From assembly GCA_946040795.1 (NCBI GenBank), contig CAMGCK010000009.1:1-43600 (forward strand): a stretch of DNA of 43,600 bases, given 5' to 3'. The position numbers were made by a program, and so were the translations under genes. Shown here piece by piece: positions 1 to 9,346 of the stretch (position 1 is the first letter of the stretch; the number at the start of each line of letters is the position of its first letter). Source of the stretch: an uncultured Lachnospiraceae bacterium. GTDB taxonomy: Bacteria > Bacillota > Clostridia > Lachnospirales > Lachnospiraceae. The notes beneath the pieces are model-generated. The model was not told where the DNA came from and ran no database searches. It saw only the letters and a program-made list of their open reading frames with translations.

Positions 1-1
1 T

Positions 2-466
2 GTCTTTTATTTTGACATGGACGGCTGCCTGGCAAAATGGGGGACGGTGCCGGTTTGGAGGACAAAAGAGCCGGGCTTTTATCTGTCACGCCAGCCGGAA
101 CAGGCCCTGATCCGTGCGCTGACGATCCTGAAAGAGAAGGGGACACAGGTTGCAATCCTCTCAAAAGCATACACAAACGGCTATGCCGGCCCGGAAAAGA
201 TCGAATGGCTGCAAAGGAACGGACTCGGCGGCATCAGGACCATCCTGGTGCCTTACGGCAGCTCCAAACTGGATTACATATTATCGTTCGGGGAAGCAGT
301 TGTCATTTCGGATTTTTCTGAAGAACTTCATGAATGTGAGCGGGCCGGTGTGCAGGGCGTTAAATTTTACAATGGCCTGAACGGAAATCACGGAACCTGG
401 CACGGACCATATATAACGTATCTCATGAATGAATTTCAAATCGTGAACGCACTTTCTGCCTTATAA
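2..466 (+). CDS. HAD-superfamily 5'-nucleotidase-like protein (5' end missing)
   Basis: The reading frame is open from base 2, so the gene starts before the window. The first visible residues read VFYFDMDG, the HAD motif I (D-x-D-G) with the nucleophile Asp and the general acid Asp. LSK near the middle fits motif II, the GSSKLDY stretch can supply the motif III Lys, and VISDFSEEL fits the acidic motif IV. The C-terminal part (VKFYNGLNGNHGTWHG) resembles the deoxyribonucleotidase/NT5C-type HAD proteins, which remove phosphate from (deoxy)nucleoside monophosphates in the cytosol. Substrate is inferred from that resemblance only. About 155 residues are visible. The stop at 464-466 is followed by a 227-base gap with its own promoter, so this gene probably belongs to an upstream transcription unit. 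Confidence 0.7.
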   Translation, partial: VFYFDMDGCLAKWGTVPVWRTKEPGFYLSRQPEQALIRALTILKEKGTQVAILSKAYTNGYAGPEKIEWLQRNGLGGIRTILVPYGSSKLDYILSFGEAVVISDFSEELHECERAGVQGVKFYNGLNGNHGTWHGPYITYLMNEFQIVNALSAL

Positions 467-492
467 CGATCATTTATCTGCCAGTAAAGCTG

Positions 493-600
493 TCTCCGCT
501 GCCAAAGATTTCTCCGTCAGCAAAGATGTCTCCGCTGTCAAATGCTTCTCATAATACCAAATGTCCCCCGATGACAAAAGATCCCCCCGATGCCATATTT
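493..600 (+). repeat. Degenerate 18-base tandem repeat, six units
   Basis: Six consecutive 18-base blocks can be laid under each other: 493-510, 511-528, 529-546, 547-564, 565-582 and 583-600. The first three begin TCTCCG and keep a central CAAA; later units drift to CCCCCGATG. A weaker seventh unit may precede at 475-492. In one frame the blocks would encode hexapeptides of the type SPLPKI, but the array lies upstream of a good promoter and no start or ribosome binding site serves it, so it is probably non-coding. Confidence 0.55.
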
Positions 601-606
601 GTCACC

Positions 607-635
607 TTGCATTTATCCCTCCGTTGTAATATAAT
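607..635 (+). promoter_or_regulatory. Sigma-A-type promoter of the fused ABC exporter gene
   Basis: TTGCAT (607-612), a 17-base spacer, then a perfect TATAAT (630-635). Transcription should begin near 642. This lies after the first ATG of the longer open frame (526) and is the main reason to place the translation start at 694. Confidence 0.75.
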
Positions 636-693
636 AAGTTCCATACTGGCGTTTTCTGTAGTAAATTTTAAGAAAGAGGCATACAAGAACAAA

Positions 694-3600
694 ATGCGAC
701 AGATTTTCGGCTTTCTGAAACCCTACATCAAGCGAATGAGTGTTGGCTTTGTGATCAAGGTCATTGCAACCGTTGCAGAACTTCTGATTCCGTGGGCCAT
801 GGCCATCATGATCGACGATGTGGTCCCCAAGGGATCCATCCCGTTCATCTTCCTCTGGGGCCTGGTCATGTTGGCATTTGCGGGTATTTCCCTTCTTTGC
901 AATGTCACGGCAAACCGCATGGCATCTTTTGTTGCGCGAAGCACTACGGAACGCATTCGACTGCAGCTGTTTTCAAAAATCAATTACATGTCAATGGCAC
1001 AGCAGGAGGAAGTCACCACAGCTTCTCTGATTTCACGTGCCACATCGGACACCTATAATGTGCATCAGTTCCTCGGAATGATGCAGCGTCTGGGGGTTCG
1101 TCAGCCCATCATGCTGATCGGCTCTCTGGTAGTCACATTCTTCCTGGATGTACCGCTGACGCTGGTCATGTGCGCCATGCTTCCTGTCATGGCACTGTTT
1201 GTTTATATTTTCTGCCGCTACGGTATACCGATGTTCGGCAAAGTGCAGAAGGCTCTGGACCGTTTTGTTACCATCGTCCGCGAGGACATCACCGGTATCC
1301 GCGTCATCAAAGCGCTTTCCAAGACCAACACCGAGCGCGAACGTTTTGAAAAAGTCAATATGGATGTTGTCACCCGTGACCAGATGGCCAACACCGTCAT
1401 GGGCGGTATGCATCCCGTTGTCAATATTATCCTGAACATCGGCATGGTGCTCGTCATTATCTACGGCGCAAAACGTGTCGACGGCGGCGCAACGAAGCCC
1501 GGCACCATCATGGCCTTCATGACTTACGTTACCACCATTCTGAATGCAGTCCTGTTCATGTCCCGCATGTTCATGATGTACTCCAGAGCATCCGCATCCG
1601 GCAAACGTATTGCGGAGATCCTGACCATTGAGCCGGACCTCACCGTTCGCGAAAAAACGCAGACAGATGAGGAAATCCGCAAAAAGGCGGAAGAGGGCCG
1701 CATTATTTTCGATCATGTCAACTTTGCGTACGGCAAAGGTGAAAACGCGCTGAAGAACATCAACTTCGCACTGAAGAAGGGTGAGACACTGGGTATCATC
1801 GGTGCAACCGGTTCCGGTAAGACGACGCTTGTCAATCTGATGATGCGTTATTACGAAGTGAATGACGGTACCGTTTATGTGGATGGACAGGATGTCCGCA
1901 CATTTGACGATGAAACGCTGAAGACCAAGTTTGGCGTAGTCTTCCAGAACGACATTATTTTCCATGATACCATCGGCGAGAACATCCGTTTCGGACGGCC
2001 TGTTTCCGATGAAGCCCTGGAACTTGCCATGAAGACCGCTCAGGCCGATTTCATTGCCGAGCGCGGCCTGGACTATGAACTGGCTATCCGCGGCGCCAAT
2101 ATTTCCGGCGGACAGAAGCAGCGTGTATTCATCGCCCGCGCGCTGGCCGGAAATCCGGAGATCCTGATCCTTGACGACTCCTCATCCGCGCTGGACTACG
2201 CTACGGATGCCCGCATGCGCGGCGCGATCCGCGATTACTATCCGGACACCACGATGGTCATCGTCGCACAGCGTATTTCCTCCATCATGAACGCAGATAA
2301 GATCATCGTCATGGAAGAGGGCGAAATGATCGGATACGGTACACATAAAGAGCTGATGGAAAGCTGTGAGGTCTACCGTGAAATCAGCCAGTCTCAGATG
2401 GGTGAAGGCGGTGAGTCCGCGGACTCCTCTGAGGAAACAGAAGAGACGGTTACATTGACGGAAGAGCAGAAGGCTGAGATCCTGGCTGCTGCCAAGGAGC
2501 ATCCGGTATTCCGCGATGTGGAGACTTATGAGGACATTCTGGACCGCGTCATTCAGAAACAGGCTGAGATCGATAAGTCCAACATGTACAAAGAATGCAT
2601 GGACACGGTACACAGCCAGATCAAGAAGGAAGAGAAGGCCATCAAGGGCGTCAACAAGAAGCACACCCTGATCCGCCTGTTCAAATATCTGCTGAATCAC
2701 AAGCTGCTGCTGTTATCCGCCATTCTGGTGACGATTCTTGCAAACGGCATCGGCCTCATTACACCGAAGTTATCCGGCCAGGCTGTGGACGCGCTGGCCG
2801 GCGGCATCGGCAAGGTCGATTTTGCGCTTGTAGGTCATTATTGTGTGCTCATGATGATCACCGTTGTGGTCTCCGGTGTCCTTTCCTATGGACTGAACCT
2901 GATCATGATCCAGGTCACCAAGCGCATCGTATCCGGTATGCGCCGCGACATGTTTGACCGTCTTCTGAATCTTCGCGTGGGCTTCTTTGATACGCACTCC
3001 GCGGGCGATATCATCAGCCGCATCACGTATGACATCGATACCATCAACACCAGCCTTTCCAGCGATGTTGTGGCAATCTTCTCCAGTCTGGTTACGGTCA
3101 TTGGCTCATTCGTTATGATGATGAGTATTTCACCGATCCTGGTACTGGTTTTCTGCCTGACCATTCCGATCACCGTGTTCTACACGAGATGGCTGGCCGG
3201 CATCACCCGTCCGCTGTTCCGTGCCCGTTCCGGTAAGCTGGGTGAACTGAACGGTTTCATTGAAGAAATGATCGGCGGCCAGAAGTCCCTGAAGGCTTAT
3301 CACCAGCAGATCAACACGCTGAACAAATTCCAGAAGCAGAATCAGGAAGCTGTCGACGCATATTACCGTGCCGACTACATGGCTGCCTTTAACGGTCCGT
3401 CCGTTAACTGCATCTCGAACATTTCCCTGGGGCTTGTCACGATTTTCGGCGCGATCCTGTATATGTTCGGCAATATCACCATCGGCAATATTTCTTCCTT
3501 CGTCCTGTACTCCAGACGTTTCTCAGGTCCCATCAACGAGGCGGCCAACATCATGTCGGAGCTGCAGTCCGCCATCGCCGCAGCGGAGCGAGTATTCCGT

Positions 3601-4401
3601 ATGCTGGATGAGCCGGAGGAAATGCCGCTTTCCGATCATGAACAGATCCTGTCCGAGGTCAAGGGCGAGGTGGAACTTTCCCATGTCCGTTTCGGTTACA
3701 CGGAAGACCGCGAGATCATTCACGACCTGTCTCTGAAGGCAGAGCCCGGCAAGATGATCGCCATCGTCGGTCCCACCGGTGCCGGCAAGACCACGATCAT
3801 CAACCTGCTGATGCGTTTCTATGACATCAATGGCGGAAAGATCTTCGTGGACGGTACCGAGACCCGTGAATATACCCGTGATTCTCTCCGCAAGGCCTTC
3901 GCAATGGTCCTGCAGGAGACCTGGCTGTTCCAGGGTACAGTATATGAAAACGTGGCCTACGGCAAGGAAGACGCGACTCTGGAAGACGTCATGGAAGTTT
4001 GCCAGGCCGCCCATATTCATAAATACATCATGCGTCTGCCGGACAAGTACGATACGGTCTTAAGCGATGACGGTACCAACATTTCAAAGGGCCAGAAGCA
4101 GCTTCTGACCATTGCCCGCGCAATGCTCTTAAACGCGCACATGCTGATTCTGGATGAAGCGACCTCCAATGTCGATACTCGCACGGAGATCCGCATTCAG
4201 AAGGCCATGGTCAAGCTGATGAAGGGCAAGACCTGCTTCATCATTGCCCACCGTCTTTCCACCATCCGCAACGCGGACCTGATCCTGGTGGTACGTGACG
4301 GCGATGTGGTTGAGCAGGGCACCCATGATGAACTGATGGCGGCGGACGGCTTCTATAAGCAGCTGTACGAAGCGCAGTGGTCCAAGGGTGAAGCACTGTA
4401 A
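694..4401 (+). CDS. Fused ABC exporter (two half-transporters in one 1235-residue chain)
   Basis: This is a type IV (MDR-like) exporter in which two TMD-NBD halves, usually separate subunits, form one chain. TMD1 fills about residues 1-300. NBD1 has Walker A GATGSGKTT (370-378), signature ISGGQ (470), Walker B ending in Asp494-Asp495 where the catalytic Glu is expected, and Gln526 in place of the switch His. An acidic linker of about 90 residues leads to TMD2. NBD2 has Walker A GPTGAGKTT (1026), a degenerate signature ISKGQ (1130), a normal Asp1154-Glu1155 and His1186. Pairing each Walker site with the opposite signature gives one degenerate and one consensus ATP site, as in heterodimeric exporters such as TM287/288, BmrCD and LmrCD. 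ATG 694 is chosen because the promoter lies at 607-635 and the exporter-like sequence starts there; an AAAGAGG lies 14 bases upstream. Substrate (drug, lipid or peptide) cannot be told. Confidence 0.9.
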   Translation: MRQIFGFLKPYIKRMSVGFVIKVIATVAELLIPWAMAIMIDDVVPKGSIPFIFLWGLVMLAFAGISLLCNVTANRMASFVARSTTERIRLQLFSKINYMSMAQQEEVTTASLISRATSDTYNVHQFLGMMQRLGVRQPIMLIGSLVVTFFLDVPLTLVMCAMLPVMALFVYIFCRYGIPMFGKVQKALDRFVTIVREDITGIRVIKALSKTNTERERFEKVNMDVVTRDQMANTVMGGMHPVVNIILNIGMVLVIIYGAKRVDGGATKPGTIMAFMTYVTTILNAVLFMSRMFMMYSRASASGKRIAEILTIEPDLTVREKTQTDEEIRKKAEEGRIIFDHVNFAYGKGENALKNINFALKKGETLGIIGATGSGKTTLVNLMMRYYEVNDGTVYVDGQDVRTFDDETLKTKFGVVFQNDIIFHDTIGENIRFGRPVSDEALELAMKTAQADFIAERGLDYELAIRGANISGGQKQRVFIARALAGNPEILILDDSSSALDYATDARMRGAIRDYYPDTTMVIVAQRISSIMNADKIIVMEEGEMIGYGTHKELMESCEVYREISQSQMGEGGESADSSEETEETVTLTEEQKAEILAAAKEHPVFRDVETYEDILDRVIQKQAEIDKSNMYKECMDTVHSQIKKEEKAIKGVNKKHTLIRLFKYLLNHKLLLLSAILVTILANGIGLITPKLSGQAVDALAGGIGKVDFALVGHYCVLMMITVVVSGVLSYGLNLIMIQVTKRIVSGMRRDMFDRLLNLRVGFFDTHSAGDIISRITYDIDTINTSLSSDVVAIFSSLVTVIGSFVMMMSISPILVLVFCLTIPITVFYTRWLAGITRPLFRARSGKLGELNGFIEEMIGGQKSLKAYHQQINTLNKFQKQNQEAVDAYYRADYMAAFNGPSVNCISNISLGLVTIFGAILYMFGNITIGNISSFVLYSRRFSGPINEAANIMSELQSAIAAAERVFRMLDEPEEMPLSDHEQILSEVKGEVELSHVRFGYTEDREIIHDLSLKAEPGKMIAIVGPTGAGKTTIINLLMRFYDINGGKIFVDGTETREYTRDSLRKAFAMVLQETWLFQGTVYENVAYGKEDATLEDVMEVCQAAHIHKYIMRLPDKYDTVLSDDGTNISKGQKQLLTIARAMLLNAHMLILDEATSNVDTRTEIRIQKAMVKLMKGKTCFIIAHRLSTIRNADLILVVRDGDVVEQGTHDELMAADGFYKQLYEAQWSKGEAL

Positions 4402-4429
4402 TTTTACTGTTTTACGATCATTTGAAGTT

Positions 4430-4458
4430 CATGGCGGGAACCGTGCTGTTCCCGCATG
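4430..4458 (+). other. Hairpin ahead of the deacetylase-like gene
   Basis: CATG-g-CGGGAAC pairs with GTTCCCG-CATG around a six-base loop, giving 11 pairs with one bulged G. No T-run follows (the next bases are AAAAAG), so it is not a standard terminator. It ends 10 bases before the GGAGG ribosome binding site at 4469-4473 and could affect mRNA stability or translation. No function can be shown. Confidence 0.45.
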
Positions 4459-4478
4459 AAAAAGATTCGGAGGAAAGA

Positions 4479-6185
4479 ATGCCGTCAAGAAAACAGGGCA
4501 TCCGCAGGCGGCGGCAGAGAAGACGTGCCGCAAACCGCCGTACGGCCTACCTGACAAACAGTCAGCGAAAAAACATTTTTGTGGGAAGAACGATCTTTGT
4601 TCTTTCTTCGGTCATTGCGCTTGCGGCCTTTGTCATCGTCGGAATCTTTGTTTACAACAAATATCTGAAGGACACCGTCATCAAGACCGGTGAGATCATT
4701 GCGAACAAGTTGAACGGAGAGGAGACGGAACCGGAGACCACTGTGACGGAGACGACGGTGGTGGAAGAGACCAAACCGGATCCGGAAGCGGAGCGGAACA
4801 AAAAGAAGGAAGAGCAGGCGGCTTTTGAAAAGTACGTGCTTTCCATCGAACCCGGTGTGGAATTTGCCCATTTCAGCGGTGAGCCTACGCTGAAGCTGAC
4901 CGGTGATGATATTCTGGACCGTGCGAACCGCGCTGCCGCGGAATATGATTATGACACCGCCATTGATCTGATAAAGGGCATTACAGGCTACGGAAACATT
5001 CAGGAGTACACAGATGCCATTGCCACCTACACGGCGGAAAAACAGGCATTAAAGCCCTTCCAGATCAACAATAACGTGACGCACATCTTTTTCCACTCGC
5101 TGGTTGTGGATCCGGATCTGGCGTTTGACCCGGAAACAGCAGGGGGCAAGGCGAAGGATTACAATGACGCCATGACCACCGTCAGCGAATTTGCGGCGGT
5201 ACTGGAAGACATGTACAAAAAGGGTTATGTTCTGACGGATATCTATGACCTGGTACGAATGGAAAAGCAGCCCGACGGCACGGAGAAAATGGCTTATCAG
5301 ACCATTCTCCTTCCGGAAGGAAAGCAGCCGTTCATCCTGTCTGTGGATGATACGAATTATTACGAGTACATGACCGGTCACGGCTTCCCGGATCGTCTGG
5401 TAGTCGCGGAAGACGGCCGTGTATTGAATGAAATGACACTGACGGACGGCACGGTGGTAACCGGCGCGTTCGATGTTCTTCCGATCCTGGAGGATTTCAT
5501 CGATCTGCACCCCGATTTCTGCTACCGCGGCGGACGTGCGATCATGGCAGTTACCGGCTACAACGGTGTACTTGGTTACCGCACCAGTGATTTCTGGTAC
5601 AATGACGAGTGCGATTACTACGAACCCACGGAAGAGAACAATAAATACAAGCGCGAGGACATCAGCGGATCCAACCCGAACATCACGGCAGACAAGGTCA
5701 CGGCCATGAATGTGGCGGAAGCCATTAAAGCCATGAACTGGCGATTTGCCAGCCACACCTGGGGCCATAAGCGGCTGGGACAGGTTGCGATGGAAACGCT
5801 TGTCTGGGATTCCGACATGTGGGCGCGTGAGGTGGAACCCATCGTGGGCAGTACGGACCTTCTGGTTTTCCCTTACGGAAATGACTTCGGCCCGGCATCC
5901 GTCTCCTGGCAGGTCTACGATTACGACGGTTACAACGAGCGTTACGAGACCATGCGGTCCTACGGCTTCCGCTACTTCTTCAACGTGGATTCCAGCGCGT
6001 ATTATATGCAGCGTACCGACGATTATTTCCGTCAGGGACGCCGCAATGTGGACGGTACCCGGATGTGGCAGGCTGTTCATGCCGACCGGGGAGAAGAGAA
6101 GTTCAAGAACCGTCTGACGGATCTTCTGGACGATGTCTCCGCTGTGATCGACAGCAAACGCCCGGATCTTTATCCGGCAGAGTAA
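4479..6185 (+). CDS. Membrane-anchored polysaccharide-deacetylase-like protein
   Basis: The protein has 568 residues from ATG 4479, which has GGAGG five bases upstream; an earlier in-frame ATG at 4422 lacks a comparable site. It has a very basic N-terminus (Arg-rich residues 8-21), one membrane segment near 38-59 and a Glu/Thr-rich linker near 75-100, so the main domain should lie outside the cell. That domain resembles carbohydrate esterase family 4. VDD (Asp290-Asp291) fits motif 1, with catalytic base and metal-binding Asp. SHTWGH (His426, His430) fits the metal-binding H-x3-H. FPYG (464-467) fits motif 3, but with Phe where the family usually has Arg. CE4 enzymes remove acetyl groups from peptidoglycan or other polysaccharides. 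The large spacing between motifs 1 and 2 (about 135 residues) is unusual, so activity and substrate are open. Confidence 0.75.
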   Translation: MPSRKQGIRRRRQRRRAANRRTAYLTNSQRKNIFVGRTIFVLSSVIALAAFVIVGIFVYNKYLKDTVIKTGEIIANKLNGEETEPETTVTETTVVEETKPDPEAERNKKKEEQAAFEKYVLSIEPGVEFAHFSGEPTLKLTGDDILDRANRAAAEYDYDTAIDLIKGITGYGNIQEYTDAIATYTAEKQALKPFQINNNVTHIFFHSLVVDPDLAFDPETAGGKAKDYNDAMTTVSEFAAVLEDMYKKGYVLTDIYDLVRMEKQPDGTEKMAYQTILLPEGKQPFILSVDDTNYYEYMTGHGFPDRLVVAEDGRVLNEMTLTDGTVVTGAFDVLPILEDFIDLHPDFCYRGGRAIMAVTGYNGVLGYRTSDFWYNDECDYYEPTEENNKYKREDISGSNPNITADKVTAMNVAEAIKAMNWRFASHTWGHKRLGQVAMETLVWDSDMWAREVEPIVGSTDLLVFPYGNDFGPASVSWQVYDYDGYNERYETMRSYGFRYFFNVDSSAYYMQRTDDYFRQGRRNVDGTRMWQAVHADRGEEKFKNRLTDLLDDVSAVIDSKRPDLYPAE

Positions 6186-6276
6186 CCCTCCCGGGAAGGC
6201 ATGACATTGCCCGGCGGGTCAGACAAAAGATAAAAAAGCGTGTCCGGCGCATAATAAAATAAATGGAGGAAATAAC

Positions 6277-7335
6277 ATGGAAATTAAGAAATTCGGTGTA
6301 TACAAAACCGGCGAGGAAACTCATCTCATCACCCTCACGAACTCAAACGGCATGAAGGCTGTTCTGACGGATGTGGGCGGTTCTTTAGTGGACCTCATCG
6401 TTCCCGATAAGGACGGCAATCCGGTCGATGTCGTACTCGGTTACGACACTTCCGAGGAGTATGAGAACAACAAGAATTTCTACGGCGCTGTCATCGGCAG
6501 AAACGGCAACCGCATCGGCCAGGCAACCTTCTCATTAAACGGTGAGACCTACAAGCTCTGGAATCCGCCGATGAATCCGCATAACCTGCACAGCGGCCCC
6601 GACTTCTTCTGCAAGAGACTCTGGAACTACGAGACGGAGAAGACGGAAGATTCTGAATCCGTTGTATTCTTCATCCATTCTCCGGAAGGTGACCAGGGCT
6701 TCCCGGGTGCAATGGACATTGAAGTCACCTACACCCTGACCGAAGACAACGAGCTCATGTGTGATTACTACGGCCTGTCCGACAAGGATACCGTATTCAA
6801 CATGACCAACCATTCCTTCTTCAACTTAAACGGTCATGACTCAGGCGATATCCGCAGCCATGTCATGAAGCTGTACGCAGACCGTTACACCGCTACCGAT
6901 GCGGATCTCATTCCCACCGGCGAGCTTCCGTCTGTTGAAGGCACTCCGATGGACTTCCGTGAAGGTAAGACCATCGGCCAGGATATCGAGGCTGACTTTG
7001 AAGCCATCCGTTTTGGCGGCGGCTACGACCACAACTTCATCGTCAACAACAATGAGGTTCAGGAGAACGCAGAGCTGGTTGCTGAGTGCATCGGCGACAA
7101 GACCGGCATCAAGATGGAAGTTTACACCGACCTTCCGGGCGTTCAGATCTACACCTCCAACGGTATGAACCAGCCCCACGGCAAGAAGGGCGCTTCCTAC
7201 GGCAACAACGCGGCAGTCTGCTTTGAAACTCAGTACATGCCCGATGCTGTTAATCATCCGGAATTCCCGCAGCCGTTCATCAAGGCCGGCCGCGAAGCCG
7301 TTTCCCTGACCGTATTCCGTTTCACCACGGTATAA
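6277..7335 (+). CDS. galM: Aldose 1-epimerase (galactose mutarotase)
   Basis: The 352-residue protein matches the GalM family in length and motifs. GRNGNRIG lies near residue 75, NLHSG holds His105, TNHSFFNLNG holds His179 (the expected catalytic acid), GGGYDHNF is near 250, and CFETQ holds Glu317 (the expected catalytic base). The enzyme interconverts alpha and beta anomers of galactose or glucose in the cytosol, feeding sugar catabolism. ATG 6277 follows a GGAGG eight bases upstream. The preceding 91-base gap shows no clear promoter or terminator. Ten bases separate its stop from topB, so the two may be co-transcribed although their functions are unrelated. Confidence 0.92.
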   Translation: MEIKKFGVYKTGEETHLITLTNSNGMKAVLTDVGGSLVDLIVPDKDGNPVDVVLGYDTSEEYENNKNFYGAVIGRNGNRIGQATFSLNGETYKLWNPPMNPHNLHSGPDFFCKRLWNYETEKTEDSESVVFFIHSPEGDQGFPGAMDIEVTYTLTEDNELMCDYYGLSDKDTVFNMTNHSFFNLNGHDSGDIRSHVMKLYADRYTATDADLIPTGELPSVEGTPMDFREGKTIGQDIEADFEAIRFGGGYDHNFIVNNNEVQENAELVAECIGDKTGIKMEVYTDLPGVQIYTSNGMNQPHGKKGASYGNNAAVCFETQYMPDAVNHPEFPQPFIKAGREAVSLTVFRFTTV

Positions 7336-7345
7336 GCGGGGTTTC

Positions 7346-9328
7346 ATGGGAAAGAATCTCTATATCGCCGAGAAACCCAGCGTCGCGCAGGAATTTGCGC
7401 GGGTGCTGGGTATCCGCGGCGCAAGGCAGGACGGGTATATTGAATCCGAGACGGACATCGTCACATGGTGTGTGGGCCATCTGATCACCATGTGCTACCC
7501 GGATGCCTATGATCCGAATTTAAAAAGATGGAGCATGGATACCATCCCGTTCATTCCCGTAAACTGGAAATATCAGGTCATTGACAGCGTGAAAAATCAG
7601 TTCAAGATCGTGGCCGGACTTCTGAACCGGGCCGATGTGGAGACCATTTATGTCTGTACCGACTCGGGACGGGAGGGGGAGTATATTTACCGCCTGGTAT
7701 CTCAGGAAGCGCATGTGACCGGTAAAAAGGAAAAGCGCGTCTGGATCGATTCTCAGACGGAGGAAGAAATCAAACGCGGTATCCGTGAAGCCAAGGATAT
7801 TGCCGAATATGACAATCTGGCAGCGTCTGCATATCTGCGTGCCAAGGAAGATTACCTGATGGGCATCAATTTTTCACGGGCACTGACGCTGAAGTTCGGC
7901 AATGTGATCTCCGGGACGCTTCATACCGACCGCTCGGTAATTTCCGTGGGTCGTGTCATGACCTGTGTACTGGGCATGGTCGTACGAAGAGAGCGGGAGA
8001 TCCGGTCCTTTGTTCCGACGCCGTTCTATCGGGTGATCGGGACGTTTCAGGTTAACGACCGCACCATTGAAGGCGAGTGGCGCGCTGTGGCCGGTTCAAA
8101 GTATTTTGAAGGCCCGGAACTGTACAAGGAGAACGGCTTCAAAAAACGTGAAAAAGCGGAAGAGCTGATCAGGATGCTGAATGAGGATCCGCCGGTGGAG
8201 GTTACGGTGGCCTCTACGGAGAAGAAGACGGAAAAGAAGAATCCGCCGCTTCTTTTCAATCTGGCGGAGCTGCAGAACGAATGCTCCAAACGCTTTAAGA
8301 AGAGTCCGGATGAGACCCTGAACATCGTACAGGAACTGTACGAAAAGAAACTGGTGACTTATCCGAGAACCGATGCCCGTGTGCTTTCAACTGCCGTGGC
8401 AAAGGAAATTTACAAGAATATCGGCGGACTGAAAAATGTTCAGGCAGTAGGTGCATACGCGCAGGAGATCCTGGACAAGAAGGCCTATGCCGGTGTGGAA
8501 AAGTCCATGTATACGGACGATAAAAAGATCACGGACCATTATGCCATTATTCCGACCGGACAGGGTCTTAGTGCGCTGAACGCGCTTGGAAATGTGCAGA
8601 AGCAGGTGTATGAACTCATCTGCCGCCGGTTCCTGTGCATCTTTTATCCGGCTGCCCGTTATGAAAAATACGCGGTGGAGACGGTACGTAAAAACGAACA
8701 CTTTTTCTCAAGCTTCCGCTTCCTGGCGGAGGAAGGCTTCCAGAAAGTATGGAAGACCGGAAAGGATCATCAGGATCCGGAAGACAAAACGGATGCAGAA
8801 CTTCTGAAGCTTCTTCCCACACTGAAGAAGGGGATGGTTCTCCCCGTGGAGAAATTCGATATAAAAGAGGGCGAGACATCGGCTCCCAAGCGTTATTCCT
8901 CGGGCAGCCTGATCCTTGCCATGGAAAATGCCGGACAGCTCATCGAAGATGAAGATCTCCGGGCACATATCAAGGGAAGCGGTATCGGAACCAGCGCTAC
9001 CAGGGCAGAGATCCTGAAGAAGCTGGAAACGATCAAATACCTGAAGATCAACAAAAAGACTCAGGTGGTCACGCCGGAACTGCAGGGCGAACTGGTTTTT
9101 GATGTGGTAGACGCATCCATAAAGCAGCTGCTGAATCCGGATCTGACGGCATCCTGGGAAAAAGGACTCACCTATGTGGCGGAAGGCACCATCACGCCGG
9201 ACGAATACATGCAGAAGCTGTCTGCTTTTGTATCCAGAAGAACGGATACGGTCAAGGGCATCGGAAACCCCAATGCTATTCGTCAGCGTTTTGAACAGGT
9301 GATCCCGTTTTATGTGAAGTCAAAGTAA
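7346..9328 (+). CDS. topB: DNA topoisomerase III (type IA)
   Basis: The 660-residue protein is a type IA topoisomerase, which relaxes or decatenates DNA by a single-strand break held on a tyrosine. The N-terminal TOPRIM domain shows IAEKPSVA (near residue 8) and TDSGREGE (near residue 110), where the family has its Mg-binding acidic cluster. The catalytic Tyr339 sits in VTYPRTDAR. KGSGIGTSATRAEIL near 545 is another family hallmark. No zinc-ribbon cysteines follow the core, as in the shorter TopB forms of Firmicutes. TopB copies of this type are also common on conjugative elements, but no mobility genes lie nearby and base use looks like the neighbours, so I read it as chromosomal. Confidence 0.93.
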   Translation: MGKNLYIAEKPSVAQEFARVLGIRGARQDGYIESETDIVTWCVGHLITMCYPDAYDPNLKRWSMDTIPFIPVNWKYQVIDSVKNQFKIVAGLLNRADVETIYVCTDSGREGEYIYRLVSQEAHVTGKKEKRVWIDSQTEEEIKRGIREAKDIAEYDNLAASAYLRAKEDYLMGINFSRALTLKFGNVISGTLHTDRSVISVGRVMTCVLGMVVRREREIRSFVPTPFYRVIGTFQVNDRTIEGEWRAVAGSKYFEGPELYKENGFKKREKAEELIRMLNEDPPVEVTVASTEKKTEKKNPPLLFNLAELQNECSKRFKKSPDETLNIVQELYEKKLVTYPRTDARVLSTAVAKEIYKNIGGLKNVQAVGAYAQEILDKKAYAGVEKSMYTDDKKITDHYAIIPTGQGLSALNALGNVQKQVYELICRRFLCIFYPAARYEKYAVETVRKNEHFFSSFRFLAEEGFQKVWKTGKDHQDPEDKTDAELLKLLPTLKKGMVLPVEKFDIKEGETSAPKRYSSGSLILAMENAGQLIEDEDLRAHIKGSGIGTSATRAEILKKLETIKYLKINKKTQVVTPELQGELVFDVVDASIKQLLNPDLTASWEKGLTYVAEGTITPDEYMQKLSAFVSRRTDTVKGIGNPNAIRQRFEQVIPFYVKSK

Positions 9329-9346
9329 GAAATTCGGAGGTTCCGG

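Noticed and set aside
526-693. Longer N-terminus for the ABC exporter from ATG 526
   Set aside because: It would start before the promoter at 607-635, inside the tandem array, and adds 56 residues unlike any exporter start.
5049-6080. 343-codon minus-strand frame opposite the deacetylase-like gene, and similar frames at 1033-1965, 29517-30416 and 30576-31208
   Set aside because: All lie fully opposite genes with clear motifs and read as low-plausibility His/Arg/Val-rich shadows.
6187-6220. Terminator between the deacetylase-like gene and galM
   Set aside because: ACCC-CCGGG can pair with CCCGG-GGGT, but the stem has a mismatch, the loop is long and A-rich sequence follows in place of T's.
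7346-9328. topB as a marker of an integrated conjugative element
   Set aside because: No relaxase, VirB/VirD4, integrase or attachment repeats are present and flanking genes are housekeeping.
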